From Flavobacteriales bacterium (GTDB taxonomy: Bacteria > Bacteroidota > Bacteroidia > Flavobacteriales_D > Crocinitomicaceae): a stretch of DNA of 64,000 nucleotides. Below, in pieces: positions 45,405-53,485 of this stretch (within the stretch, counting starts at the first letter, position 1; the number at the start of each line of letters is the position of its first letter). The stretch covers positions 30,379 to 94,378 of the forward strand of contig JAKSBJ010000229.1 in the NCBI GenBank assembly GCA_022361195.1, written 5' to 3'. The position numbers were made by a program, and so were the translations under genes. The notes beneath the pieces are model-generated. The model was not told the origin of the DNA and did not search any database. It saw nothing but the letters and a program-made list of their open reading frames with translations.

Positions 45405-45422
45405 CTACCTACTAGTAGGTAG
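45405..45422. promoter_or_regulatory. Perfect palindromic operator, likely TetR site
   Basis: CTACCTACTAGTAGGTAG is an 18-bp perfect inverted repeat, 5-6 bases upstream of the TetR start on the minus strand. Its position near the transcription or translation start and its symmetry fit a dimeric TetR-family operator. Binding is unproven. Confidence 0.7.
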
Positions 45423-45543
45423 GCAAAATTTTATTGCAAAAAAATTCAGTTGAAGTCTGCAAAATTAGTGTTCGAAATCGGATTTTGACTTAACAGTAAA
45501 AGGAGAAAATGTGAAAATTAAACCGATGAAAAAATCAGTTTTT

Positions 45544-45957
45544 TTAGTGATTTGATTTTAAATCATCTGGCAATTCAAAATGTTTACTTTTAAATCCCAT
45601 CTGCTTCAAAATTTCTACTCCATTAGAAATAAGCATTTTCTTTTCATTCCAATCCCAACCTTGTTTTATCCCTAATTCTATTAACTGACGAATCATCGCT
45701 GGATGATTTAAATTCAGTTCTGTTTGTTTTCCATTCTTTGAAACTTTGAGATCTGAAGTTAGAGAATTGCCTCCGGGGTAAAGTCCCAGTGACTCAAATT
45801 TTATTTCGAGTGGAGTGTTTTTAAAATCTCTCTTAAAAATTCTAACAGTAGTATACCAGATATAGTCAGAGATACGCTCTTCTTTTACAGGGTTTTCAAG
45901 CAAGCGAAAGTAAAATTCTCTCGAATCAACAACTATTTTTCTGAGTTTAGCTTTCAC
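45544..45957 (-). CDS. Cytoplasmic protein of unknown function
   Basis: Unrecognised 137-residue protein starting at the ATG at 45957 (MKAKLRKIVVDSREFYFRL), without a signal peptide. Mixed alpha/beta, with strands around YIWYTTVRIFKRD and LEIKFESLGLYPGG, then a helix MIRQLIELGIKQGWDWNEKKM. There is one base between its start and the upstream HAD gene's stop region (45960), so they probably form one transcript. No catalytic motif was seen. Confidence 0.7.
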   Translation of the reverse strand: MKAKLRKIVVDSREFYFRLLENPVKEERISDYIWYTTVRIFKRDFKNTPLEIKFESLGLYPGGNSLTSDLKVSKNGKQTELNLNHPAMIRQLIELGIKQGWDWNEKKMLISNGVEILKQMGFKSKHFELPDDLKSNH

Positions 45958-45959
45958 AA

Positions 45960-46634
45960 TTAACTAATCTTGAGTGCTTTTTCCATGTCCACTAAATCAA
46001 ACCGTTTCCAATCTGTCAAGTGATGTTTGATTCCCTCTGCTTCAAAATCGGCTAAATTTTTATCCCCGATTCCCACAAAATGGACTCCAATATTACCAGC
46101 CGTCCTCAAATCCCAAATTCCATCACCAAAAGAAATGATCTCCTCAAATTCGTTCTGTCCATAAACTTGCCTTGCTTGTTCAATAGCTTGTTTAACGATG
46201 TTTTCCCTCTCGAAAATCCCATTAGATCCGACTACCAATTGCTTATTAAAATTAAATCCAGCCTGTTTTAATTTCAAATAGGCGGGTTGAAGTATTGATC
46301 CGGTAGCGAAACAAACAGCATAATCGGTTTCATTGGTTATGAAGTCAAGCATTTGAACAGCTCCTGGAATTTCAACAGTAGGTCTTAACTGCTCCATTTG
46401 TTGAAGCATTTCTTCTTCAAAAGCTTCAATAAAATCAAAAGTAAATTCTTGTGGCAAATTATTTTCATAATTCACTTTGAGGATATGACTATCCGTATAA
46501 TGCTGATAGCTTCTCCAATTGGTATTGATTTCGTTAATACCAAACTTCTTCATACTCTCTACAAAGGCAGTTTGATGCTGAAATTCGCTTTTTGTTAGGG
46601 TATCATCTATGTCAAAAACCAGTAATCTTTTCAT
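45960..46634 (-). CDS. HAD-superfamily phosphatase
   Basis: A 224-residue hydrolase. Motif I is LVFDIDDTLTKSE (nucleophile Asp8, general acid Asp10). Motif II is CFATGSI with Ser/Thr and Lys in ILQPAYLKLKQAG. The acidic motif IV is IISFGDGIWDL. A helical cap lies between motifs I and II (residues about 15-75), as in phosphoglycolate/beta-phosphoglucomutase-type HADs. The substrate cannot be read. It is just downstream of the interrupted lipoprotein gene (46638), separated by three bases. Confidence 0.86.
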   Translation of the reverse strand: MKRLLVFDIDDTLTKSEFQHQTAFVESMKKFGINEINTNWRSYQHYTDSHILKVNYENNLPQEFTFDFIEAFEEEMLQQMEQLRPTVEIPGAVQMLDFITNETDYAVCFATGSILQPAYLKLKQAGFNFNKQLVVGSNGIFERENIVKQAIEQARQVYGQNEFEEIISFGDGIWDLRTAGNIGVHFVGIGDKNLADFEAEGIKHHLTDWKRFDLVDMEKALKIS

Positions 46635-46637
46635 TTT

Positions 46638-47366
46638 TTATTGAATTGTATTTTTGGTATTAAGGAGCTCTTTTAGTTTTTTATTCTTCTTAAGAGAAAG
46701 CTTAAATGACTCAAAACTTTCATGATCATTAGGTCCTTCTTTAAACTGATAATACTGAAAACTTCCATCCTTTTGAGGAATAATAAGAACTGTTTCCCCA
46801 AAACGAAGATCAAATAACTTCATATTAACCAACAAGGTAGAAAAGCCATCGGGACTTTCAGTAAAAACCTAGTCCAGTTGGCTATTTACAGTTTCAAATG
46901 TGCCTTGAGCCGTTAAATAGGGATAATTTCTTGAAACAACATAATAATTATCATTTGGCTCTTCCAAATTACTTAATACAAGAAGCGTAGCAGCAAACCG
47001 AATATCGTCACTATTTGGATTTGGGTAATCACCAATACTAATGCCATTTAAAATTGCAGTATCTACTCGAAAAGAAAAAGGTTGACCTACTACAGAATAA
47101 TCATAATCTGCCACTGGAAAGGCCGTTGAACTAAGTGGCAAACTCTCAAATGCTTCTCCATATTTCTCAAAGAGATCTATATCTGAATTTAATAAGTCTC
47201 TGTTCCACAAATTACTGTCTAAATGCTCCTGAGTTCGTTCTTCTAATGACTCCAATGTCCATTTTGGTTTTGATTCAACTGGATTTTCCTGGATGGGTTC
47301 TGTTGAATTTTGACAAGAGCTTATTAGTACAACTAAAAAGAGTCCTAAAAAATTAATTAGGTTCAT
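46638..47366 (-). pseudogene. Lipoprotein gene interrupted by one in-frame TAG
   Basis: Reading continuously from the ATG at 47366 gives one long frame broken only by TAG at 46869-46871. The upstream piece is the 165-residue lipoprotein described at 46869-47366, ending TVNSQLD. The frame resumes at once (VFTESPDGFSTLLVNMKLFDLRFGETVLIIPQKDG), without another stop until 46638, adding 76 residues. No shift of frame occurs, and the downstream residues look like a folded continuation (strands KLFDLRFGETVLII, GSFQYYQF). A single nonsense mutation, sequencing error, or stop readthrough would explain it. TAG ends other genes here (24514, 34119-34122), so it is not generally reassigned. Confidence 0.65.
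46869..47366 (-). CDS. Lipoprotein, possibly shortened by a nonsense codon
   Basis: A 165-residue lipoprotein from the ATG at 47366 (MNLINFLGLFLVVLISSCQN), lipobox ISSC; an in-frame start at 47393 would put nine residues before the signal peptide. Mature part is acidic, with helix-like TLESLEERTQEHLDSNLW and a beta region VVGQPFSFRVDTAILNG. It ends LEEPNDNYYVVSRNYPYLTAQGTFETVNSQLD at TAG 46869-46871. The in-frame continuation to 46638 (see the pseudogene entry) suggests the full-length protein is about 242 residues. Family not recognised. Confidence 0.65.
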   Translation of the reverse strand: MNLINFLGLFLVVLISSCQNSTEPIQENPVESKPKWTLESLEERTQEHLDSNLWNRDLLNSDIDLFEKYGEAFESLPLSSTAFPVADYDYSVVGQPFSFRVDTAILNGISIGDYPNPNSDDIRFAATLLVLSNLEEPNDNYYVVSRNYPYLTAQGTFETVNSQLD

Positions 47367-47382
47367 TTTAAAACGCTGTGGA

Positions 47383-47850
47383 TTAAGAATCACTTTTATT
47401 CGTTTTTTTGGATTGGACCAATTCCTTCAATTTCACAATCCTCTTTTGATCAGGTTCATTCCAGGCCGGAGGTTGATAATTGTAAGAATAAAATCGTTTC
47501 ATTGCGCGGTAGAAAGGTAGTATCATTTGCTGATAATCTCCCTCAAATTCACAAACAAAACGAGCTGGGCCTTTGAATTCTTCGGATTCGCTTATTTTAA
47601 TCTTATAGTTATTCCTTACTTTCTCAAATTGTGCATAGTAGCAATAAGGTTCAAGATGCCAGATAATTGGATCGGGATAATTAATTCCCTTGTGAAGTCC
47701 TGCCAAAGCCTCCAGTAGCTGTTCCATAGGATCACTTGGAACATTAGAAACATCAAGTTTTAACGAAAATTCGCCATACTCTAAACTCACCAACACCCAT
47801 CCATGGTGTGGCTGTCCAAAATCTATTTTAAGTTTTGGTGGAGGGTTCAA
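47383..47850 (-). CDS. Cytoplasmic protein of unknown function
   Basis: A 155-residue protein starting at TTG 47850 (MNPPPKLKIDFGQPHHGWVLV); no ATG is available before the conserved-looking core. No signal peptide, so likely cytoplasmic. Sequence reads as beta-rich at the start, with a helix (PMEQLLEALAGLHKGIN) and then YYAQFEKVRNNYKIKIS, ending in a Lys-rich tail. It overlaps the upstream part of the lipoprotein frame slightly. Some features resemble bacterial immunity or YcaQ-like small proteins, but no assignment can be made. Confidence 0.65.
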   Translation of the reverse strand: MNPPPKLKIDFGQPHHGWVLVSLEYGEFSLKLDVSNVPSDPMEQLLEALAGLHKGINYPDPIIWHLEPYCYYAQFEKVRNNYKIKISESEEFKGPARFVCEFEGDYQQMILPFYRAMKRFYSYNYQPPAWNEPDQKRIVKLKELVQSKKTNKSDS

Positions 47851-47867
47851 AATAGTAGATACAAACC

Positions 47868-50117
47868 TTATTCTACAATCACCTTTTGCGTTTGGGTTTT
47901 ATTAGAACTAATTACCTCAACTAAATAAGTTCCTGAAGCAAAATTGGACACATCCAAATTCACCTTTTGTGTTTTTGGTTTGACCTTGTAAATCATTCTA
48001 CCACTGATGTCAAACAATTTTACCTCCATGTTCAAAAGTTCTTTGTAAGGTAGTTGACCCAAATCAACAGTTAGTTGGGTTTGAGCCGGATTTGGATAAA
48101 TTTTAAAAGCTGCCAAATCCGGATTAGGCTGAATTCCAATATCAGACATTAAAGCTGATTTGTAGAAACCTACTCCTCCCCTTTCGTTTCCTAATACCAT
48201 TTCCAGGTGATTGTCTTCGGTAATGTCATAGATAGCAGGGGCGGCATAATCTCCAATATTAATATCCTCTAAAGTAGAATCTACCAAATTCCATGTTCCG
48301 TCAAGGTTGTCTTCAATATTATCGTAATAATGTAAATCTCCATTTAATGACCCTACAATTAATTCCCATTCTCCTTCAATGTCCATAAAAGCAGGAACAG
48401 CAAAACCATTCGGGTTCCAATACTCTGATACATCAATATCTCCTAAACTATCCGTTACGTGTTCAAATGAGAAAGACTCTTCTGTCCCAACATTTTCATA
48501 ATAAGTTAAAAACCCATTAGTACCACCAATCACTAAATCCAAATCTCCATCTCTATCCAAATCAATTAAATGTGGATTCGGGTGGTTTCCTCTTTGAATT
48601 GGGTCTGACTCTATATCATTTAGAATAACACTGGTATTGAAAATAGCTGCATTTCCTGCTCCCCCCGTATTTTCAAGATAATAGATATATCCAATATATT
48701 CTCCCAAAACCATATCTTCATCTCCATCTCCGTCTAAATCACCAAAAGTGGGATAGAATGAAATTCCAGCACCTAAGCCCATAGTTGTTATATCTTCATA
48801 GTCTTCCTCTACAAAAGTGAATTCAGGAGCCTCAGCTGTTCCGGTATTTTCATAGTAATTTATGGTTGAGTACTTAGTAAGTGTACTTTCATTGAACTTT
48901 GTACGACAGCTCACCAAAAGGTCTTTCAAACCATCTCCGTTAGCGTCAAAAAATACGGGTAAACTACTAGTTCCATTCTCAATCATTCCCCCTTGCAAAA
49001 AAGTTTTACCACCATAATTAAAGGTTGGTTCATTATCTGCCCCAGAATTGGTAAACCACCATACACTCTCCCAATTGTGAGAAGTTACCACATCAGCCGG
49101 AGAGGAAATTAAATCACGAATTCCATCATTATTAATGTCTACATAAAAAGCCCCTGGCATAGTGTACAAATGAACCGAATCAGTTGTGTTTGGAATATAG
49201 AGTTCCATTACATCCATATCCGAATCAGTATTAGGAGCTGTTCCGCCATTATACAACCAAAGTAAATTAGGCCAACCTGCATCGCCAATAATCAAATCCA
49301 TTACTCCAGATGCATCCAAATCAAGTGCTAATAATGTTGATCCAGCATGTCGGTCTCCACGATCGGTAAAGGGAGTCCAGTCTTCTTCTCCTCCAATGGT
49401 TCCATTACAAGGGAAAGATGTTGCAAACAATTCAATTTCAGATGCCGCTCCGTCCTCCTTAAAATTACCCCAACATTCATTTTTTGTTTCATAAACAATT
49501 GAATCACACCCTCCGGTTAATTCGACACTCAGGTTTTTGTTGTACTCAACAGCCGTTGCTGCCGAACCATACTGCAATACATCAATATCTCCATCTCCGT
49601 CAATATCCGTAAAGGCTGGAATATCATTTGAGTTCATATACAAAGGAGATGGCGAACCTGAAATAGATGTATAAACAAAGGGACTGGCCAGTTCAAATGT
49701 ATTTCCCGAACCAGATGAACCAGTATTTTTAAAAATACGCAATCCACCAACGGCATAAGTATAAATATCTTTTAATCCATCACAGTTATAATCCACCAAC
49801 AAAGCCCAATCTTGCAAATCATCAGGAAAATCATCTTCATATTGCGGAGCATAAACAAAATCAATTTCTCCAGCCCCACCAGTTTGGATAAAGGTTAAAA
49901 CTTTATCACAAGTTCGATCAAATACAAAAAGGTCTTCTACTCCATCAAAATTCAAATCAATGTTCGAAAACTGACAATAATCCAATCCTCCCGCCCAGGG
50001 CATATCCTGAACGGTTCCATCAGTAACCGGGATATCTAAAATTCGCTCAAAGGCAAATTGTGAAAAAGAGCTAAGGGATGTGATAATTCCCAATGATAAA
50101 AGTGCTTTCTTGAACAT
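47868..50117 (-). CDS. Secreted FG-GAP/VCBS repeat protein with T9SS tail (paralogue 1)
   Basis: A 749-residue exported protein (MFKKALLSLGIITSLSSFSQ). It contains FG-GAP/VCBS-type calcium-loop repeats: DIDGDGDIDVLQYG, DLDGDGDEDMVLGEYIG, DLDRDGDLDLVIGG and others, forming a beta propeller. Ends in a type A T9SS sorting domain (PNPDLAAFKIYPNPAQTQLTV to KVIVE). Such proteins often act as adhesins or structural surface proteins. The next upstream gene (50139) is a paralogue of equal architecture in the same orientation, 21 bases away. Confidence 0.88.
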   Translation of the reverse strand: MFKKALLSLGIITSLSSFSQFAFERILDIPVTDGTVQDMPWAGGLDYCQFSNIDLNFDGVEDLFVFDRTCDKVLTFIQTGGAGEIDFVYAPQYEDDFPDDLQDWALLVDYNCDGLKDIYTYAVGGLRIFKNTGSSGSGNTFELASPFVYTSISGSPSPLYMNSNDIPAFTDIDGDGDIDVLQYGSAATAVEYNKNLSVELTGGCDSIVYETKNECWGNFKEDGAASEIELFATSFPCNGTIGGEEDWTPFTDRGDRHAGSTLLALDLDASGVMDLIIGDAGWPNLLWLYNGGTAPNTDSDMDVMELYIPNTTDSVHLYTMPGAFYVDINNDGIRDLISSPADVVTSHNWESVWWFTNSGADNEPTFNYGGKTFLQGGMIENGTSSLPVFFDANGDGLKDLLVSCRTKFNESTLTKYSTINYYENTGTAEAPEFTFVEEDYEDITTMGLGAGISFYPTFGDLDGDGDEDMVLGEYIGYIYYLENTGGAGNAAIFNTSVILNDIESDPIQRGNHPNPHLIDLDRDGDLDLVIGGTNGFLTYYENVGTEESFSFEHVTDSLGDIDVSEYWNPNGFAVPAFMDIEGEWELIVGSLNGDLHYYDNIEDNLDGTWNLVDSTLEDINIGDYAAPAIYDITEDNHLEMVLGNERGGVGFYKSALMSDIGIQPNPDLAAFKIYPNPAQTQLTVDLGQLPYKELLNMEVKLFDISGRMIYKVKPKTQKVNLDVSNFASGTYLVEVISSNKTQTQKVIVE

Positions 50118-50138
50118 AATCCTGTTCTTTTTAGTGGT

Positions 50139-52400
50139 TTAATGAATGACGATTTTTTTACTCAATAGTTTGTCTTGTCCTACGATTTTCAACAAATAAG
50201 TCCCGCTTTTAAGATCGGAAACATCCAACTCAATTTGGTTTTCGGTTGGATTTCCTGACAACAAAACGCTTCCCCTTAAATCGTATAACTGATAATTTAA
50301 ATGCTTTAAATCCTGATAAGCCAATCCGCCAAAATCAAATTTTAAATAACCAGATGTTGGATTTGGATAAACTTTTACCAACCAATTGGCATCTGTTTCT
50401 TTTATTCCAATTTGGTCAATATCTACCGACTGATAAAGTGCCAATCCTCCACGTTGATTCCCCAACATCATGGTCAAAGTATTATTATCGGACAATTCAT
50501 AAATTGCAGGACAAGAAAAGGTTCCGATGTGAATATCTTCTAAGGTTGAATCCACCAAATTAAAATCACCATCGAGGTTATCATCAATATTATCGTAATA
50601 GTGTAAAGTTCCTTTCTTAGAACCTAAAACCAAATGATATTCATTATCAATATCAATGAATTGAGGAATGGCTTGCCCTTCAATTGACCACCATTCAGAA
50701 ACATCTACACCTCCCAGGGTTAAAGTTTGCAATTCAAACTCATAATCACTGGCCGATCCTGTATTTTCATAATGAATTAAGGAACCATTTCGACGACCGA
50801 TGACCAAATCGAGATCAGAATCTCGGTCCAAATCAACCAATTGCGGATAAGCAAAAGTTCCGTCAATGATGTCTGCTCCAGTATTATCTTTCAAGGTTGA
50901 AAAGGCTGAAAAAACTGCATTACTGCCAGCTCCGCCCGTATTTTCCATGTAGTAGCAATTGCCAATGTACTCTCCCAGAACCATGTCTTCATCTCCATCT
51001 CCGTCCAAATCACCAAAAGTGGGATAAAAGGATAATCCAGCCCCAATTTCCAAAGCTGATAGATTTTGCCAATCTTCCGTCACCAAAGAAAATCGTGGTT
51101 CGGCGGCTGTTCCTATATTTCGATAATAAGCAATGCGCGATATTTGATTAGAGGTAGCTGCATCAAATTGTCCATGAACACTAACCAAAAGATCTTTTAA
51201 TCCATCTCCGTCTTGATCAAAGAAAACAGGAAGTGAACCTTTACCGTGATCAATCATATCATGCTGAATAAAATCTTCCTGAATAAATTCAAAAACCGGA
51301 GTTAAATCCTCATCCGTATTTTCATAACCCCAAACACTATTACGATCTTCAGTTTGTAAAACAGCTGCAGGAGATACTAGCAAATCCCTATTTCCATCAT
51401 TATTAATATCTACGTGATAAGCCGCAGGAAAAAGGTTCAAATCAACCGGAACGGAATTAGAAGGAAAATTAACGTCCTGATCATCCATCCCCGAATTGGT
51501 ATTAGGTTCTGTTCCACTATTCCACAACAAATTCAAATTGGTATAAGTAATATCTCCAATAACCAGTTCCATGGTTGTTGAGTTATTCATATCTAAGGCC
51601 AATACCGATGATCCTGTATGACGATCGTCGTCATTTCGATCCGAATTAGGCCGCCAGCTTTCGGGGTTATCTAAAGTTCCATTACATGGATAAACCAAAG
51701 TGTCCCAAAGTGTTACTTCATTGGAAGTGGTTGATTCAGTAAATCGCCCCCAGCACTCATTTTTGGTGATAAATTCTAATGTGTTACAGTCTCCATGATT
51801 TTCTACAGACATGTTACGGTGGTACTCCATGGCTGTTCCCAAAACACCAAATGATAATACATCAATGTCCGAATCACCATCAATATCAACAAAAGCCGGA
51901 ATATCAACAGAACTAATGAACATATATTCTAAATCACCATCTACCGTGGTTTGTAAAATGGGACTTTCCAGTTCAAAGACATTTCCTTCGGCTATACTTC
52001 CTACATTTTTGAATACTCTACAACCACCTAATACGTAAGTAAAGATATCCTCCAAACCATCACAGTTATAATCAACTAATAAGGCCCAATCTCTTAAGTC
52101 TGCTGGAAAATCATCTTCATATTCGGGAGCATAAACAAAATCACTTTCTCCCTCTGCTCCGTTTTGGATAAAGGTGAGTACTTTATTACAGCTACGATCA
52201 AAAACAAATAAATCTTTATCCCCATCAAAATCAAGGTCAATGTTTGAGAATTGACAATAATTCATTCCACCTGTCCAAGCATTGATTTGATTCTCTATTC
52301 CATCATCCACCAGAATATCAAACTTTCTTTCAAAGCCAAACTGCGCTTTTGAGAAAAATGAAAGTAAAGTGAAAGTGGATAGTAGGAGTAGTTTATGCAT
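50139..52400 (-). CDS. Secreted FG-GAP/VCBS repeat protein with T9SS tail (paralogue 2)
   Basis: A 753-residue paralogue of the gene at 47868. It has signal peptide MHKLLLLSTFTLLSFFSKAQ, the same FG-GAP/VCBS calcium loops (DLDGDGDEDMVLGEYIGNCYYMENTGGAG, VDLDRDSDLDLVIGR) and a type A sorting tail (VYPNPTSGYLKF to KKIVIH). Shared elements such as FDRSCNKVLTFIQ/FDRTCDKVLTFIQ and RDWALLVDYNCDGL/QDWALLVDYNCDGL show a common origin. It is probably first in a two-gene operon with 47868. Confidence 0.88.
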   Translation of the reverse strand: MHKLLLLSTFTLLSFFSKAQFGFERKFDILVDDGIENQINAWTGGMNYCQFSNIDLDFDGDKDLFVFDRSCNKVLTFIQNGAEGESDFVYAPEYEDDFPADLRDWALLVDYNCDGLEDIFTYVLGGCRVFKNVGSIAEGNVFELESPILQTTVDGDLEYMFISSVDIPAFVDIDGDSDIDVLSFGVLGTAMEYHRNMSVENHGDCNTLEFITKNECWGRFTESTTSNEVTLWDTLVYPCNGTLDNPESWRPNSDRNDDDRHTGSSVLALDMNNSTTMELVIGDITYTNLNLLWNSGTEPNTNSGMDDQDVNFPSNSVPVDLNLFPAAYHVDINNDGNRDLLVSPAAVLQTEDRNSVWGYENTDEDLTPVFEFIQEDFIQHDMIDHGKGSLPVFFDQDGDGLKDLLVSVHGQFDAATSNQISRIAYYRNIGTAAEPRFSLVTEDWQNLSALEIGAGLSFYPTFGDLDGDGDEDMVLGEYIGNCYYMENTGGAGSNAVFSAFSTLKDNTGADIIDGTFAYPQLVDLDRDSDLDLVIGRRNGSLIHYENTGSASDYEFELQTLTLGGVDVSEWWSIEGQAIPQFIDIDNEYHLVLGSKKGTLHYYDNIDDNLDGDFNLVDSTLEDIHIGTFSCPAIYELSDNNTLTMMLGNQRGGLALYQSVDIDQIGIKETDANWLVKVYPNPTSGYLKFDFGGLAYQDLKHLNYQLYDLRGSVLLSGNPTENQIELDVSDLKSGTYLLKIVGQDKLLSKKIVIH

Positions 52401-52508
52401 GAAATTGTTTTGTTATCAAATCTTATTTATACTAACGGCTTTATTGCTTTTTTGGTTGACTGATTACCGAAAAAAATTCCACTTTTAATTGAAGTCCCAA
52501 TTCAAGCC

Positions 52509-53360
52509 CTAATAATCTTCTAATTTACCGATTTTCACTGTGGGATTCAATGAAATAAGTCTGAACTTCACTTCTTTATTCGTGTACACGTCTGCAATGA
52601 TGTAATTATCCTTAACTCCACCTCCCATTCCGCTAGCGATAAAAGTCAAATTATCCTGTTCATCATGAAAAACGGGAGTAGCCCAATCAAAAGCTCCTAC
52701 ATCTCCAGCAAAAAAGTATGTTTTACAACTTAAATCCTCAAAAAGAGGAACTATTTCAGTCCAAAACGTCAAGGTAGAATCTCGCCCTTCCGAAGAATTA
52801 ACTCCGAGCCCTTTATAACGTTCATGGTCCATCCAAATAAGCTGATGCGTAAAAACAAAAATATTTCCTTTTGAAGCATCATGTTCAGCTACTTTGTTTT
52901 TTAAAAAGTCCAATTGATATCCCTCAATGTTCCACCCTCCCGGATTGGCGTCCAAGAGGATAAAAAGGTCGTTTTGATGGTAAAATGATTGATAAAAACT
53001 TGTAAATAGACCTAAAAAGAACTGTGGATTTATCACATCGTGATTTCCGGGAGTAGCGTAAGTCTTGGCTTTAATCTCCTCCAAGTCGTTGACCAACATA
53101 TTCCAATATTGTTCTTCACTATATTTGACCAAATCTCCTGTAAAAACACCAAATTTCATCAATGAGTCCTGATTCAGCGTATCCAATTGGGCCATAAAAG
53201 CATCCATTAAACCTCCCTGATAATTAGTTGGACTTCCGTAAGCATGCCCCGCTACAAAAAAAGAATAATCTCGTTCGGCCTCCTTTGGTTGTTCTTTACA
53301 TCCAAAAAGTAAAAGAATACCAACGGTAAACACTGTATATATGACTTTTGTCCTCAACAT
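52509..53360 (-). CDS. Metallophosphoesterase lipoprotein, atypical first motif
   Basis: A 283-residue lipoprotein (MLRTKVIYTVFTVGILLLFGCKEQ), lipobox LFGC. It carries calcineurin-like phosphoesterase motifs: FTGDLVKY (GD), ATPGNHDVI (GNHD), FVFTHQLIW and FFAGDVGAFDW. The usual first motif DxH reads GHAYG (FFVAGHAYGSP), so the metal-bridging Asp position is not obvious. It could still bind two metals with changed ligands, or be a binding protein. It stands alone on the minus strand, divergent from the DPP III gene. Confidence 0.85.
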   Translation of the reverse strand: MLRTKVIYTVFTVGILLLFGCKEQPKEAERDYSFFVAGHAYGSPTNYQGGLMDAFMAQLDTLNQDSLMKFGVFTGDLVKYSEEQYWNMLVNDLEEIKAKTYATPGNHDVINPQFFLGLFTSFYQSFYHQNDLFILLDANPGGWNIEGYQLDFLKNKVAEHDASKGNIFVFTHQLIWMDHERYKGLGVNSSEGRDSTLTFWTEIVPLFEDLSCKTYFFAGDVGAFDWATPVFHDEQDNLTFIASGMGGGVKDNYIIADVYTNKEVKFRLISLNPTVKIGKLEDY

Positions 53361-53485
53361 TGTACGTTCATCACTTAGACCAACGAAAATAGCCTAAAAT
53401 ACTAAAGTATTGTTATTTTTACGTACGCAAAAAATTTTAAGGGCTCGGGCTTTTCTCCGGGCCTTCATTAACTAAATTTAAACCG

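Noticed and set aside
46869..46871. Stop-codon reassignment (for example pyrrolysine) at the TAG
   Set aside because: TAG is used as the real stop for other genes here, and no pyrrolysine genes are in the window; a mutation or error is simpler.
53441..53467. GC-rich imperfect inverted repeat (GGGCTCGGG / CCGGGCC) in the leader of the DPP III gene
   Set aside because: Stem is imperfect and followed by no T run; no riboswitch or attenuator pattern was recognised, so no feature was called.
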